This document shows, piece after piece, positions 40,529 to 50,031 of a stretch of DNA of 64,000 bases (within the stretch, counting starts at the first letter, position 1; each line of letters begins with the position of its first letter). Below the pieces are notes generated by a model. It was not told where the DNA came from and ran no database searches. It saw only the letters and a list, made by a program, of their open reading frames with translations. Both the position numbers and the translations under genes were made by a program. The stretch covers positions 60,174 to 124,173 of the forward strand of contig RAYB01000014.1 in NCBI GenBank assembly GCA_003669055.1, written 5' to 3'. This DNA is from a bacterium 1XD21-70 (lineage in GTDB: Bacteria; Bacillota; Clostridia; Lachnospirales; Lachnospiraceae).

Positions 40529-41560
40529 GTGAGTTTTACAGAAGAAAAAAGAAATCAGATAAAAAGATATGTTTTAGAGAAGATTAATGAAAATGGAGCA
40601 AATATTGCAAAACGTACAGCCGAGACTTTTGGGATATCATTAAATACTGCATATAGATATATTCGTGAAATGGAAGACCAGAAAATTATAGAGAAGGATA
40701 AAGATAAATACAGGCTGGTAGAGAGAACGGAAACATTTATTCTGAAACGGTTAAGGGGAGAATTGAAAGATGAGGATTTAATATACGAAAAATATGTAAG
40801 CAAATACATAGTAAAATTTCCGGATAATATTCAAAGAATATGGCAATACTCATTTATGGAAATGATGAATAATGCGATAGATCATTCGGAAACAGAAATA
40901 GTAATGCTGTCGATTTTCCAGAATTTTATTACCACAACAATAATGATTGATGATGCTGGTATAGGTATTTTTAGAAAAATAAAAGATTTTTATGGTTATG
41001 AGTTATTGGATGATGCTGTAAATGAATTGTTTAAAGGGAAATTAACTACAGATTCCAATAACCATTCTGGAGAAGGAATCTTTTTTACGTCGAGAGTATT
41101 AGACAGATTTGCCGCAATTTCTGATGGGAAGATATTTACACATGATAAATATAGTGAAGCGGTAAGTAATTTGGAAGATACAAGGGCAAAAGATTGGAAA
41201 CATAAAAAAGGGACTCTTATCTATATGGAATTGTCAAATTTTAGCAAGAAAAATTTGATGGAGGTATTTAACATGTTTTCTAATATTGATGGAGGGTTTA
41301 CGAGAACACACATACCGATTAGGAATATATATGAAACGTATCCTGTCTCAAGATCACAAGCAAAGAGATTATGTCATCGTTTTGAAAAATTCCAGGAGGT
41401 GGAATTAGATTTTGAAGGGATTACAGAAATTGGTCAAGGATTTGCCCATGAAATATTTGTTGTATTTCAGAATTGCCATGAGGATACGAAACTAATACCA
41501 ATTAATGTATCTGAAAATGTAAGGAAAATGATAAACCATGTGAAACATACCATTAATTAA
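40529..41560 (+). CDS. HTH-GHKL ATPase-DUF4325 (STAS-like) protein
   Basis: 343 residues, GTG start with GGAGGAGGGGGAG ahead, AT-rich unlike the genes around it. A winged helix (about 1-60, ISLNTAYRYIREMEDQKII) is followed by a GHKL ATPase with N-box MEMMNNAIDHSE, G1 DDAGIGIF and G2 SGEGIFFTS. The C-terminal ~90 residues match DUF4325, a STAS-like domain (ELDFEGITEIGQGFAHEIF). The combination resembles anti-sigma/anti-anti-sigma switches in one chain. It is likely cargo inserted upstream of terminase; its function is unknown. Confidence 0.85.
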   Translation: MSFTEEKRNQIKRYVLEKINENGANIAKRTAETFGISLNTAYRYIREMEDQKIIEKDKDKYRLVERTETFILKRLRGELKDEDLIYEKYVSKYIVKFPDNIQRIWQYSFMEMMNNAIDHSETEIVMLSIFQNFITTTIMIDDAGIGIFRKIKDFYGYELLDDAVNELFKGKLTTDSNNHSGEGIFFTSRVLDRFAAISDGKIFTHDKYSEAVSNLEDTRAKDWKHKKGTLIYMELSNFSKKNLMEVFNMFSNIDGGFTRTHIPIRNIYETYPVSRSQAKRLCHRFEKFQEVELDFEGITEIGQGFAHEIFVVFQNCHEDTKLIPINVSENVRKMINHVKHTIN

Positions 41561-41623
41561 AAAACAGTTTCAGTTATCTGTTCTTCTTCTCCTCAAAAAC
41601 CGACCAACAGGAGGTGATCCGGC

Positions 41624-42424
41624 ATGGCCAGGGCGCCTGACCCAAGGATAGCGCAGGCAAAGGATCTCTACTTTGCCGGTATAAAACTAGTTGAGATAGC
41701 CAGGCAGCTAAGCCTGCCGGAGGGCACGGTACGCCGCTGGAAGTGCACCCACAAGTGGGATCAGGCAGGGGGCGAACGCTCGGGCAAGGCGGGGGGCAAG
41801 AAAAGCGAACGTTCGGAAAAGGGGATAAAACGCAAACGCGGCGCCCAGCCGGGGAACAAGAACAGTTCCGGCGGGCCGCCGGGGAATAAGAAGGCAGTGA
41901 AAACGGGAGAGTTTGAGGCTCTCCTTTTTGATTGCCTGGATGAGGATGAAAAGCGCCTGGTTGCGGGTACCCCAAAGGACAAGCAGCGCCTCCTGCTGCA
42001 GGAGATCGGCCTTTCCTCTGTCCGGGAACGCCGGATGCTGAAGCGGATCAAGGCTATTCAGGAATCAATAGGGCATCTGGATAATGGGGAGCCGATAGAA
42101 GGCATGACCCTTGTCAAATGGAAGAGTGATGCTGACGGTGATGAAAAGGAGTACCACAGCAAAGTCAGCCAGATCCAGGCCATCGAGGAAGCCCTGACCC
42201 GTGTGCAGGCCAGGAAGCAGAGGGCGATTGAATCCCTGCATAAGTTTGGCTTTGACGATGCCCAGATCATGCTGGAAACAAAGCGGGTGGAACTGGCAGC
42301 CAGGGCAAGCGGGGAGATGGAGGAAGAAGAGGCTCCGGATGACGGCTTTTTGGATGCACTGAAAGAGAAGGATGACTGGAAAGGGTGGAAGCAGGCGGAT
42401 GAGGAAGAGGATCCCGATATTTAA
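41624..42424 (+). CDS. terS: terminase small subunit
   Basis: 266 residues, CAGGAGGTG ahead. N-terminal helix-turn-helix (AKDLYFAGIKLVEIARQLSLPEGTVRRWK) with the basic, proline-rich RGAQPGNKNSSGGPPGNKKA segment common to PBSX-type small terminases, a middle helical part and an acidic tail. It recognises packaging sites and recruits the large subunit. It overlaps terL by 26 bases. Confidence 0.9.
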   Translation: MARAPDPRIAQAKDLYFAGIKLVEIARQLSLPEGTVRRWKCTHKWDQAGGERSGKAGGKKSERSEKGIKRKRGAQPGNKNSSGGPPGNKKAVKTGEFEALLFDCLDEDEKRLVAGTPKDKQRLLLQEIGLSSVRERRMLKRIKAIQESIGHLDNGEPIEGMTLVKWKSDADGDEKEYHSKVSQIQAIEEALTRVQARKQRAIESLHKFGFDDAQIMLETKRVELAARASGEMEEEEAPDDGFLDALKEKDDWKGWKQADEEEDPDI

Positions 42425-43703
42425 GTTTCAACCGTTTTCCCGAAGGCAGCGCCAGGTTATGAACTGGTGGATGGAAAAATCACCGGTGAAGGGTTTCAAC
42501 GGCATCATAGCAGATGGTGCGATCCGGTCAGGCAAGACTGTGGCCATGTCGCTCAGCTATGTGTTCTGGGCAATGGAGTGCTTTGACGGCCAGAATTTCA
42601 TTATGGCCGGGAAGACCATCAGTTCCTTTAAGCGCAATGTGCTGCAGAACTTAAAGCTGATGCTGACAAGCCGGGGATACCACTGGGTGTACCATGTGTC
42701 AGGGGATACCCCCAACATGCTGGAGGTCACCAGAAAGGGCAAAACGAATTATTTTTACATATTCGGCGGAAAAGACGAGGCCTCGCAGGATCTGGTGCAG
42801 GGAATCACGGCAGCAGGCGCTTTTTTTGATGAGGTTGCCCTGATGCCGGAATCCTTTGTGAACCAGGCCACAGGCAGGTGCTCTGTGGCAGGGAGCAAGT
42901 TCTGGTTCAACTGCAACCCGGAGGGGCCAATGCACTGGTTTAAGACGAAATGGATAGAAAAGAAGAAAGAGAAGGGGCTTGTCTATCTGCATTTTACCAT
43001 GGAAGACAATTTAAGCCTGGATGAGGCAATTAAGGCAAGGTACCGCGGCATGTATGCCGGTGTCTTCTTCTTACGCTATATCAAAGGCATGTGGGCAGTT
43101 GCCGAAGGCCTGGTCTATACGATGTGCACCAAGGCGAACTACTATACGGACGGTGGAAGGCCGGTAGCATTAAAATCGGTTGCCCAGAAGTATATTGCTG
43201 TGGACTATGGAACCACAAACCCTTGCGTTTTCCTGGAAATCTGGGATGACGGGGAGGTTATCTGGGTTGACCGGGAATACCGGTGGGACAGCCGTTCAGA
43301 AGAGGCCAGGCGTACCGGCAGCCCGCAGAAGACAGATGCCCAGTATGCAGATGATATGGCGGATTTTATGGGGGCTAATCCAGAGGATCAATGCACAATC
43401 ATCGTTGACCCTTCTGCAGCATCTTTTATTGCGGAACTTCGGAACCGGGGATTTTATGTCAGACCAGCAAACAATGAGGTTCTGGACGGGATCCGGGTAG
43501 TGGCTACGCTGCTGGCTCAGAGGAATATCCGGATCCATGAATCTTGTGCAGGGATTAAAGCAGAGATGCAGTCTTATGCATGGGATGAGAAGGCAGCGGA
43601 ACGTGGGGAAGAGAAGCCGGTGAAGCAGATGGACCACCATTTAGACGCCCTAAGATATTTTTGTTTTACTATATTGCCAAGTTGGAGGACAGGAGTTGCA
43701 TGA
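42399..43703 (+). CDS. terL: terminase large subunit
   Basis: About 434 residues from ATG 42399. ATPase: Walker A-like GAIRSGKTVAM and Walker B GAFFDEVALM. Nuclease acidic residues lie in AVDYGTTNP, IIVDPSAASF and MDHHLDALRY. It drives DNA into the prohead and cuts it. The stop overlaps the portal gene start. Confidence 0.95.
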   Translation: MRKRIPIFKFQPFSRRQRQVMNWWMEKSPVKGFNGIIADGAIRSGKTVAMSLSYVFWAMECFDGQNFIMAGKTISSFKRNVLQNLKLMLTSRGYHWVYHVSGDTPNMLEVTRKGKTNYFYIFGGKDEASQDLVQGITAAGAFFDEVALMPESFVNQATGRCSVAGSKFWFNCNPEGPMHWFKTKWIEKKKEKGLVYLHFTMEDNLSLDEAIKARYRGMYAGVFFLRYIKGMWAVAEGLVYTMCTKANYYTDGGRPVALKSVAQKYIAVDYGTTNPCVFLEIWDDGEVIWVDREYRWDSRSEEARRTGSPQKTDAQYADDMADFMGANPEDQCTIIVDPSAASFIAELRNRGFYVRPANNEVLDGIRVVATLLAQRNIRIHESCAGIKAEMQSYAWDEKAAERGEEKPVKQMDHHLDALRYFCFTILPSWRTGVA

Positions 43704-45153
43704 GCAAAAACAGGACACCCGCCGTACCAGGGCGGATACCACACAGGCCAGGCAGGCGCCCATCCAGACGATGGACGCTTTTTCAAACCCTGCGGCAAGG
43801 ATTGGCTATGGGACTATGGACCTTCTGCAGGCCACGGAATACCCCATGACCCGCTTAACCCAGAATTACCAGCTTCTGACCAGCCTGTACCGGGATAACT
43901 GGATTGTGCAGAACATTATTACAACCATCCCCAATGACATGGTGCGGAAATGGTATGATATCAAGTCCGGCATCGATCCGGAATATCTCGACCAGATGGC
44001 AAGGATGGAGCGGCAGACGCAGATCCGGAAGAAGATCCTCCTAGGGATGTACTGGGGCAGGCTATATGGCGGGGCAGCAGGTGTGATCCTTGTGAAAGGG
44101 CAGGATGATTTAAGCCAGCCCCTTGATTTGGATACCATTCTGCCGGGCAGCTTTTTGGGGCTGCACATCCTGGACCGGTGGAATGGTATTTATCCAGGCT
44201 CAGAGATGGTCACAGACCCGGAAAACCCGGATTTCGGTTTGCCGGCGTATTATACTGTCCGGGATGACGAGACGGGCAGGCTGGTTGCCAGGGTGCATCA
44301 CAGCAGGGTAATCCGTTTTACCGGCCGGGAACTTCCATGGATGGAGCAGGCAGTGGAACTGTACTGGGGAGAGTCGGAGATTGAGGCAATCTATAACGAA
44401 CTGATCCGCCGCGACAATGTGGCCGGGAATATTGCAGCCCTTACTTTCCGGGCGAATATCAATTACATGGAGACGGAAGGGCTGGATCAGCTGCTGGGGA
44501 CTGCCAATACAGAGATGCAGCGCCGGTTCTGGAACCTGATGGCATCCCAGGCCATCATGGAAAGCAATTTTGGCACCAGGGTGATTAATAAAGGGGATGC
44601 GATACATAACACTCAGTATACGTTTACCGGATTATCCGATGTATATGACCGGATCATGATGGATGTGGCGGGGGCTGCCCGTACACCGGTCACTAAGCTG
44701 TTCGGCCGGTCGCCAGCTGGCCTGAACGCGACCGGGGAATCGGATATGCAGAATTATTATGATTATATTGACGGGCTGCGGGAGACGGAGTTAAGGGGAA
44801 TCCTGGAACGGATTCTGCCGGTTATGGCTCTGTCGGCCTGGGGGATGATCCCGGAAGACATGGATATCAGTTTCCCGCCGATGTGGACACCGGATGCAAA
44901 AGAGATTGCGGAGATTGCGGAACGGAAAGTGAATGCTGTCCTGGCGGTGTACCAGAATGACCTTATTGATTCGGCAACGGCGCAGAAAGAACTCCAGGCT
45001 ACGGTGGATGAGACAGGGATGTGGAGCAAGATATCGGATGAAAGCATCAAGGCAGGGGAAGGGCAGACCTACACCAGCAGCCGCATGATGGCGGATCCGG
45101 AGGCTGGGCTGGGATTTTTGGAAAAGGCTGATGATGAGGGAGAAGATGGATGA
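43696..45153 (+). CDS. portal protein (DUF1073 family)
   Basis: 485 residues, TTG start after GGAGGACAGGAG. Recognised from LTQNYQLLTSLYRDNWIVQNIITTIPNDMVRKWYDI-type content (shown here in part), QAVELYWGESEIEAIYNEL and RTPVTKLFGRSPAGLNATGE. Portals form the dodecameric DNA channel at one capsid vertex. Position between terL and the MuF gene is standard. In some databases the family name carries an anti-CBASS label; nothing here shows that activity. Confidence 0.9.
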   Translation: MHEQKQDTRRTRADTTQARQAPIQTMDAFSNPAARIGYGTMDLLQATEYPMTRLTQNYQLLTSLYRDNWIVQNIITTIPNDMVRKWYDIKSGIDPEYLDQMARMERQTQIRKKILLGMYWGRLYGGAAGVILVKGQDDLSQPLDLDTILPGSFLGLHILDRWNGIYPGSEMVTDPENPDFGLPAYYTVRDDETGRLVARVHHSRVIRFTGRELPWMEQAVELYWGESEIEAIYNELIRRDNVAGNIAALTFRANINYMETEGLDQLLGTANTEMQRRFWNLMASQAIMESNFGTRVINKGDAIHNTQYTFTGLSDVYDRIMMDVAGAARTPVTKLFGRSPAGLNATGESDMQNYYDYIDGLRETELRGILERILPVMALSAWGMIPEDMDISFPPMWTPDAKEIAEIAERKVNAVLAVYQNDLIDSATAQKELQATVDETGMWSKISDESIKAGEGQTYTSSRMMADPEAGLGFLEKADDEGEDG

Positions 45154-46583
45154 TAAAACTGATACGGCCGCCGGATACCGAGGATGCCGCCACATTCATG
45201 CGCCTGCTTTTCCTCCGTACAGAACGTGCGCTGGTCAATGAGATCACACGGAAGCGGGGCGCGGGGCTTGTGGATTATGCAGAGTCAGCTGCCCTGGAAC
45301 GGGTGCAGCGCATCCTGCAGGGGATGGTGGATGAATCCTGGGATTATGTCCCTGAGATGGTAGAGAAGGTGTTTTACCAATCGGGGAAGGATGCCAGCGG
45401 GTACCGCAATGCCAGGGTGCTCACAGCGCCGCAGGCGGCCATTGTGCAGCAGCTGAGCAATAACCTTTTGGGTGAGATTGCCGAGGCATCAGAGGTGGCT
45501 TATGAAAGCGTGAAAACACTTTATACGGTTGCCCGCCTGGAAGCAGATCCTTTCCGCGAAATGGCACTTCAACAGGTGCTGAGGAAGGGAGTTTCAGGGG
45601 GTTCCTGGAAAAAAGGGAGTGCAGAGATGGTCCGGGAGATGCAGAACAAAGGGATTACTGCATTTGTGGACAAATCAGGGCGCCAGTGGAGCCTGCAGGC
45701 ATATGGCAACATGGCCGTGCGCACGACGGCTAGGCAGGCGCAGGTGGCCGCACTCCTGACAGCGGATGATTATGACCTGTGGCAGATTGTAAAGATCGGG
45801 AGCACCTGCCCGGTATGCGCTGCCCTGGAAGGGCGGGTATATAGTAAAAGCGGTACGAATCCCGATTACCCGCCGTTGTCCCTGGCTTTTGGTAAGGTAG
45901 ATCCAAAAGGGCCGGATGATCTGATGAATACCTATCTGAATATTCATCCGAACTGTCTCCACTCCTATGCCAAATATACTACGATTGGGAAAACGGAAGA
46001 ACGGATCCAGAAGGATAAGGACTTTTCAAACCCGGAAAAGAACCCGATTACCCATGACCCGCGGACAAAGAAGCAGATCAAGGAGTACCGGGAGAAGGAG
46101 CAAAACCGGCAGAGATTGATCCGGGATAAGAGGCAGCATAAGGAATACCGGGCAGTGCTGGGGAATGAAATACCGGAAGATTTTGCAAAGTTCCGGGAAA
46201 TGAAGTATAATAATCCCGAGAAGTGGAAACAGATGAAAGGGATCTACAGGGATGTAAATTGGCAGAGAAGTGCCCTTTTGAATAAGCATACTTCCGGCAC
46301 GGCTCAAAAAGTGCCGTTGGAGAACGTGCCAAATAGTGTATACGATAAAATTCAAAACGGTAAAGTCGTTCAAAGGCGGTATTATGGGAAGACGGGGAAA
46401 CCAAGGCTTGACCTTGATTTTACAGATCATGGAAATGCAAAGCAGCACCCAATCGTACCACATCGGCACGGATGGAAAGAGTTGCCAGGCGGTAAAATGG
46501 CACGCTCAGAGATGCATGATGAACCGTTCCGGAAAAGTGATAAAATTGTCAATGGAGATGTTCTAAAGGAGGGAAAGAGGTAA
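45150..46583 (+). CDS. MuF-type minor head protein with C-terminal toxin-like domain
   Basis: 477 residues. The middle has the MuF/SPP1 gp7-like head domain (YGNMAVRTTARQAQVAAL, STCPVCAALEGRVYS, IHPNCLHSYAKY). After a charged linker, residues ~388-477 form a separate domain with QRRYYGKTGKPRLDLDFTDHG and HPIVPHRHGW, rich in Asp and His, as in polymorphic-toxin C-termini fused to MuF in Firmicute phages. The next gene looks like its immunity protein. ATGA overlap with the portal gene. Nuclease activity is a guess. Confidence 0.85.
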   Translation: MIKLIRPPDTEDAATFMRLLFLRTERALVNEITRKRGAGLVDYAESAALERVQRILQGMVDESWDYVPEMVEKVFYQSGKDASGYRNARVLTAPQAAIVQQLSNNLLGEIAEASEVAYESVKTLYTVARLEADPFREMALQQVLRKGVSGGSWKKGSAEMVREMQNKGITAFVDKSGRQWSLQAYGNMAVRTTARQAQVAALLTADDYDLWQIVKIGSTCPVCAALEGRVYSKSGTNPDYPPLSLAFGKVDPKGPDDLMNTYLNIHPNCLHSYAKYTTIGKTEERIQKDKDFSNPEKNPITHDPRTKKQIKEYREKEQNRQRLIRDKRQHKEYRAVLGNEIPEDFAKFREMKYNNPEKWKQMKGIYRDVNWQRSALLNKHTSGTAQKVPLENVPNSVYDKIQNGKVVQRRYYGKTGKPRLDLDFTDHGNAKQHPIVPHRHGWKELPGGKMARSEMHDEPFRKSDKIVNGDVLKEGKR

Positions 46584-46843
46584 TGTCGATATCAGGTGTT
46601 GGTTTTGATAGGCTGAAAAGCCTGGATGAATTAATAGAGGCTATTGAAATGCGGCTGGATATTGAGTTTATACTGAGGGGAATTCGTTATAATATTTCAA
46701 CAAACGGCAGGCCGTTTATTGCCGTTTGCCCGGGCGGGGATGGCGTTTTTTATGCCAATGCGAAGGAATTGTTGGAGAAGTATCGGATTGGCGGAAGTCC
46801 ATTAATGGAATTGTGGCCGGAGATGGAGATATTGGCTATGTAA
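46583..46843 (+). CDS. immunity-like protein for the MuF toxin domain
   Basis: 86 residues, start overlapping the MuF stop (TAATG). LDELIEAIEMRLDIEFILRGIRYNIS and ANAKELLEKYRIGG are typical of small proteins beside contact-toxin and polymorphic-toxin genes. It is not a structural head protein by position or size. It should neutralise the C-terminal domain of the MuF protein (inference). Confidence 0.72.
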   Translation: MSISGVGFDRLKSLDELIEAIEMRLDIEFILRGIRYNISTNGRPFIAVCPGGDGVFYANAKELLEKYRIGGSPLMELWPEMEILAM

Positions 46844-46914
46844 AAAAGGGGGGCGGGAGTGTGGTAAAAGGAATTTCTTAAGTTATGATGCAATCTCAGG
46901 AAAGGGGATAAAAT

Positions 46915-48129
46915 ATGCTTGCCTATTATGGCTACACCGTAAGCCCCAACCAGATCGAGACTGGTGAGGGCTTTTTAATTTGCCGGAATGTCCCCATTGC
47001 CCGTACCGGGGAACAGCCGTATCTGGGGAGTGAGATCGGGCTGGCAGGGGAGGAGGCATCCCGGGTAGTTACTGTGCACAGGGCACCGGAAGAAGTGTTT
47101 TCGGAGGCGGCTCTGGCGTCGTTTGAGGGAAAGCCGGCTACGAATGGCCATCCGCCCACCTTGGTCAGCCCGGATGACGTGGCAATCTATGGGAAAGGGC
47201 ATGCCCAGAACATACGCAGGGGGGAGGATGAATGGAAGGATTATGTCCTGGCTGACCTCCATATCCAGGACAGGGAACTGATAGAGGCTGTCCGGAATGG
47301 GAAGCGGGAGATTTCCTGTGGATATGAGTGTGAATATGTACAGAATGAGGACGGCACATACAGCCAGAAAAACATACGTGGGAATCACATAGCAGTCGTG
47401 GACCGGGGAAGGGCCGGGAAACGGGCTGCTATTTTAGATTCAGGTACTGTAAAAAAGGGGCAGGCCAAAAGGCCGGAAAGGAAAAAAATGAAAAAACAGG
47501 GATGGCTTTTCAATCTCTTCGGGCAGGCGGTAAAGGATAAAAGCCCGGAGGAGATTGAGCAGATGGCAATGGATGCGGCAGCAGCTTTTGACGAGGAGGG
47601 GGAGGGCAGCAAAGAGATGGAAAAGGATCCCCCTCCTGGGAAGACAGAGGATGCGGCAGCGGTGGATGCGATTGTGGGCAAGGTGATGGAAAAAATCGCT
47701 GCCAAGGAGGCGGAGAAGGAAGAGGAGCAGAAGGAAGAGAAGGGCAAGGCGGAGGATTCCCTTGACGCTGCGGCCCGTCTGCTTGCAGGCGGGATGGCAA
47801 TGGGGGATGGAGCATCCCAAGTGGTTCCGGCGGGAAGGGATGGCAAGGAGTGCGGGGTGGACAAAGCACTGGCGGCCAGCATTTTGAAGGCTATGCGCCC
47901 TTCTGTGGCGGCGATTAAGGACGAGGCACAGCGCAAGGCGGTTTCAGATGCCTTGATCCAGTGTGTTACGGCGCAGGAAGGGGCCAGCGATATCGCTGCG
48001 ATCATGCAGGCAACCCAGAAAAATGCCCAGGCAGCCGCAGACAGGGCTCCTGCAGCAGTAGATAATGACACGATTCAGGCAAAGTATGATGCTATGAATC
48101 CGCATAAAAGGAAGGAGACGATGGAATGA
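46915..48129 (+). CDS. DUF2213 prohead protease/scaffold-like protein
   Basis: 404 residues, GGAAAGGGG ahead. The DUF2213 part is about 1-180 (GFLICRNVPIARTGEQPY, NGHPP, REISCGYECEYV, NHIAVVDRGRAG). The rest is an acidic, coiled scaffold-like region (EKIAAKEAEKEEEQKEEKG). The family sits next to DUF2184 capsid genes and probably acts as protease and scaffold in head assembly. No clear catalytic triad was traced. Confidence 0.88.
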   Translation: MLAYYGYTVSPNQIETGEGFLICRNVPIARTGEQPYLGSEIGLAGEEASRVVTVHRAPEEVFSEAALASFEGKPATNGHPPTLVSPDDVAIYGKGHAQNIRRGEDEWKDYVLADLHIQDRELIEAVRNGKREISCGYECEYVQNEDGTYSQKNIRGNHIAVVDRGRAGKRAAILDSGTVKKGQAKRPERKKMKKQGWLFNLFGQAVKDKSPEEIEQMAMDAAAAFDEEGEGSKEMEKDPPPGKTEDAAAVDAIVGKVMEKIAAKEAEKEEEQKEEKGKAEDSLDAAARLLAGGMAMGDGASQVVPAGRDGKECGVDKALAASILKAMRPSVAAIKDEAQRKAVSDALIQCVTAQEGASDIAAIMQATQKNAQAAADRAPAAVDNDTIQAKYDAMNPHKRKETME

Positions 48130-48635
48130 GGGGACAGGTTATCGGAACATCTATGCCGCATGGCTATGCGGGAAGCTATTCCCGGCAGCCGGACATGGTG
48201 GTTGACACCCATCCGCTTGCTGGAGATGAGGGGATACGGTTTGGCGCCCCGGTTGTGATGGGGGCTGATGGGGCGGCAGCTGCCTGGGGTGGATCCTCTG
48301 TGGCAGATGGATTTTTGGGGGTGGCAGTCCGGGAGGTGAAGTCAGCCATTGACTTTATGAACCAGAATGAAGGCGCTTACCGCCCTGGCGAGGCCATCCC
48401 GGTGATGAAGCGCGGGTGTGTGAATGTCATCTGCCAGGCCGGGACACCGGCCGCAGGCGGGGCAGTATACGTCCGGACAAAGGTAAATGGGGCAAAACCC
48501 AATGCCGTGGTCGGCGGATTCGAGGCGGCGGAGGACGCCGGGAACAATGTGGCATTGCCTAATGCCCAGTGGAAGGGCAGCGCCGATGCAAACGGAGTGG
48601 CAGAACTGCGGCTCCTTACGATCACCAACGCATAA
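48126..48635 (+). CDS. structural head (decoration-like) protein
   Basis: 169 residues, ATGA overlap with the previous gene. Glycine/alanine-rich beta-type sequence with RFGAPVVMGADGAAAAWGG and FLGVAVREVKSA, as in capsid-associated proteins encoded just before DUF2184 capsid genes. It probably coats or stabilises the head. Confidence 0.75.
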   Translation: MRGQVIGTSMPHGYAGSYSRQPDMVVDTHPLAGDEGIRFGAPVVMGADGAAAAWGGSSVADGFLGVAVREVKSAIDFMNQNEGAYRPGEAIPVMKRGCVNVICQAGTPAAGGAVYVRTKVNGAKPNAVVGGFEAAEDAGNNVALPNAQWKGSADANGVAELRLLTITNA

Positions 48636-48650
48636 GGAGGATATTAAGGT

Positions 48651-49691
48651 ATGGCTTTTAAAAATGTTGGCACAACGAGGCTGGATGTGGCGTCCACCGG
48701 GTCTGCCCAGGGTGGGAATGCCGCTGTTTTTAACATGGATGCTGCCGGGATTGCTTCCGGCCAGGCATTCCTGAATTCGGAACTGGAGAAGCGAGACATG
48801 ATGGTGCGGACGCCCCTTACCAGCTTTACGTATGCGCGGGATATCCCGATCCGCGTAGGCGGAGGGTGGGCTGAGTTTGTCTCTGCCATGCAGGTAGGGT
48901 ACGGGATCGCCGGGGGTTCGGGCGACGGGATCTTCCACTCCGGAGGGGCGAACGGCATCCCGATGGTGCAGGCAGATTTTTCTAAGGGGATGTTTAAGGC
49001 GCATATGATTGCAGCCGGTACCCGGGTGATGTGGATTGACATGCAGCGGGGCAATATGACCGGCAGGAATATTGACAGCCTTCTGCGGGACGGGCTCCGC
49101 ATGACCTATGACAAGCACATGGAGGAAAATACTTATGTGGGATTTGCCAAATACGATACCACCGGCCTGGTAAATAATGCGGATGTGGAGATCATGGATG
49201 CGTCTCCTAATGGGGAAACAGACCCTAAAACCGAATGGAAGGGCAAAACCCCGGATCAGATCCTGCAGGATGTAAATGACATCATTCTTGCCGGATGGGA
49301 GCGGGCGGAGTATGACCGGGACGCAATGCCCAACCATATCATCATGCCGTATGAGCAGTACAATTACATTGCAACCAAAAAGGTGACGGAACTGGCTGAG
49401 AAGACCATCCTGAAGTTCCTTCTGGAAAACAATGTGGCGAAGCACAATGGCTCTGACCTGTTTATCGGGGCGTCGAGGTGGTGCAAGGGAGCCGGGGATG
49501 ACGGGAGTGACCGGATGGTGGTTTATTGCAATAAGGAGCGGTACCTGGCCATGGATGAACTGGCTCCGCTGACCAGGGCAATGACCAGCCCGAATACTGA
49601 GAATTTCTGCTATGATACGGCATATGCCGGGAACCTGTCCGAGGTTGAGGTTTTCTACGACCAGACGATCACCTATATGGATGGGATTTAA
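48651..49691 (+). CDS. major capsid protein (DUF2184 family)
   Basis: 346 residues, AAGGAGGATATTAAGGT ahead. Family features include the N-terminal arm, RVGGGWAEFVSAMQVGYG, AGTRVMWIDMQRGNMTGRNI and HIIMPYEQYNYIATKKV. It forms the HK97-fold shell. Position after the decoration gene and before connectors agrees. Confidence 0.92.
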   Translation: MAFKNVGTTRLDVASTGSAQGGNAAVFNMDAAGIASGQAFLNSELEKRDMMVRTPLTSFTYARDIPIRVGGGWAEFVSAMQVGYGIAGGSGDGIFHSGGANGIPMVQADFSKGMFKAHMIAAGTRVMWIDMQRGNMTGRNIDSLLRDGLRMTYDKHMEENTYVGFAKYDTTGLVNNADVEIMDASPNGETDPKTEWKGKTPDQILQDVNDIILAGWERAEYDRDAMPNHIIMPYEQYNYIATKKVTELAEKTILKFLLENNVAKHNGSDLFIGASRWCKGAGDDGSDRMVVYCNKERYLAMDELAPLTRAMTSPNTENFCYDTAYAGNLSEVEVFYDQTITYMDGI

Positions 49692-49701
49692 GGAGGGAAC
49701 C

Positions 49702-50016
49702 ATGTTTATCATATCGAAGAGGAATTACAGGGTGAAACGGGCGGATGGCTCGTTTTATGGGATCAAGAAGGATTTTATCGGCATTATTCCGGATGATGTG
49801 GCAGAGAGCGCCTTGGTTCAGAGAGCCATCCGGGGCGGCATGGTCTGTGTGCCGGAGGGGACAAAAGACCGTGAACTGGAAAGGGCAGATGGAGAGGCGG
49901 CTCAAAAGGCTTCTGAGAATGATGTGCGTCCGGATGCAGGGGAAGGGGGTGCCCGGAAGGAGGGCGGTGAGAAAGCAGGGGAAAAGGGAAGCGGAAAACA
50001 AGGTTCTAAAAAATAG
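49702..50016 (+). CDS. hypothetical head-region protein with low-complexity tail
   Basis: 104 residues from ATG 49702 (AAGGAGGG ahead). The first 60 residues are compact (ISKRNYRVKRADGSFYGIKKDFIG); the rest is a G/K/E-rich tail. Found at this place in related head modules; function unknown. Confidence 0.75.
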   Translation: MFIISKRNYRVKRADGSFYGIKKDFIGIIPDDVAESALVQRAIRGGMVCVPEGTKDRELERADGEAAQKASENDVRPDAGEGGARKEGGEKAGEKGSGKQGSKK

Positions 50017-50031
50017 CTGGGGGTGAGGCGT

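Noticed and set aside
43696..45153. Portal gene as an anti-CBASS (Acb1) nuclease
   Set aside because: The similarity is to the DUF1073 portal family; position between terL and MuF makes it structural, and I see no separate nuclease motifs.
48342..49712. Long (456-codon) open frame opposite the capsid gene
   Set aside because: It is antisense to a well-supported DUF2184 capsid gene and has no ribosome-binding site; long antisense frames are expected in this GC-rich coding DNA.
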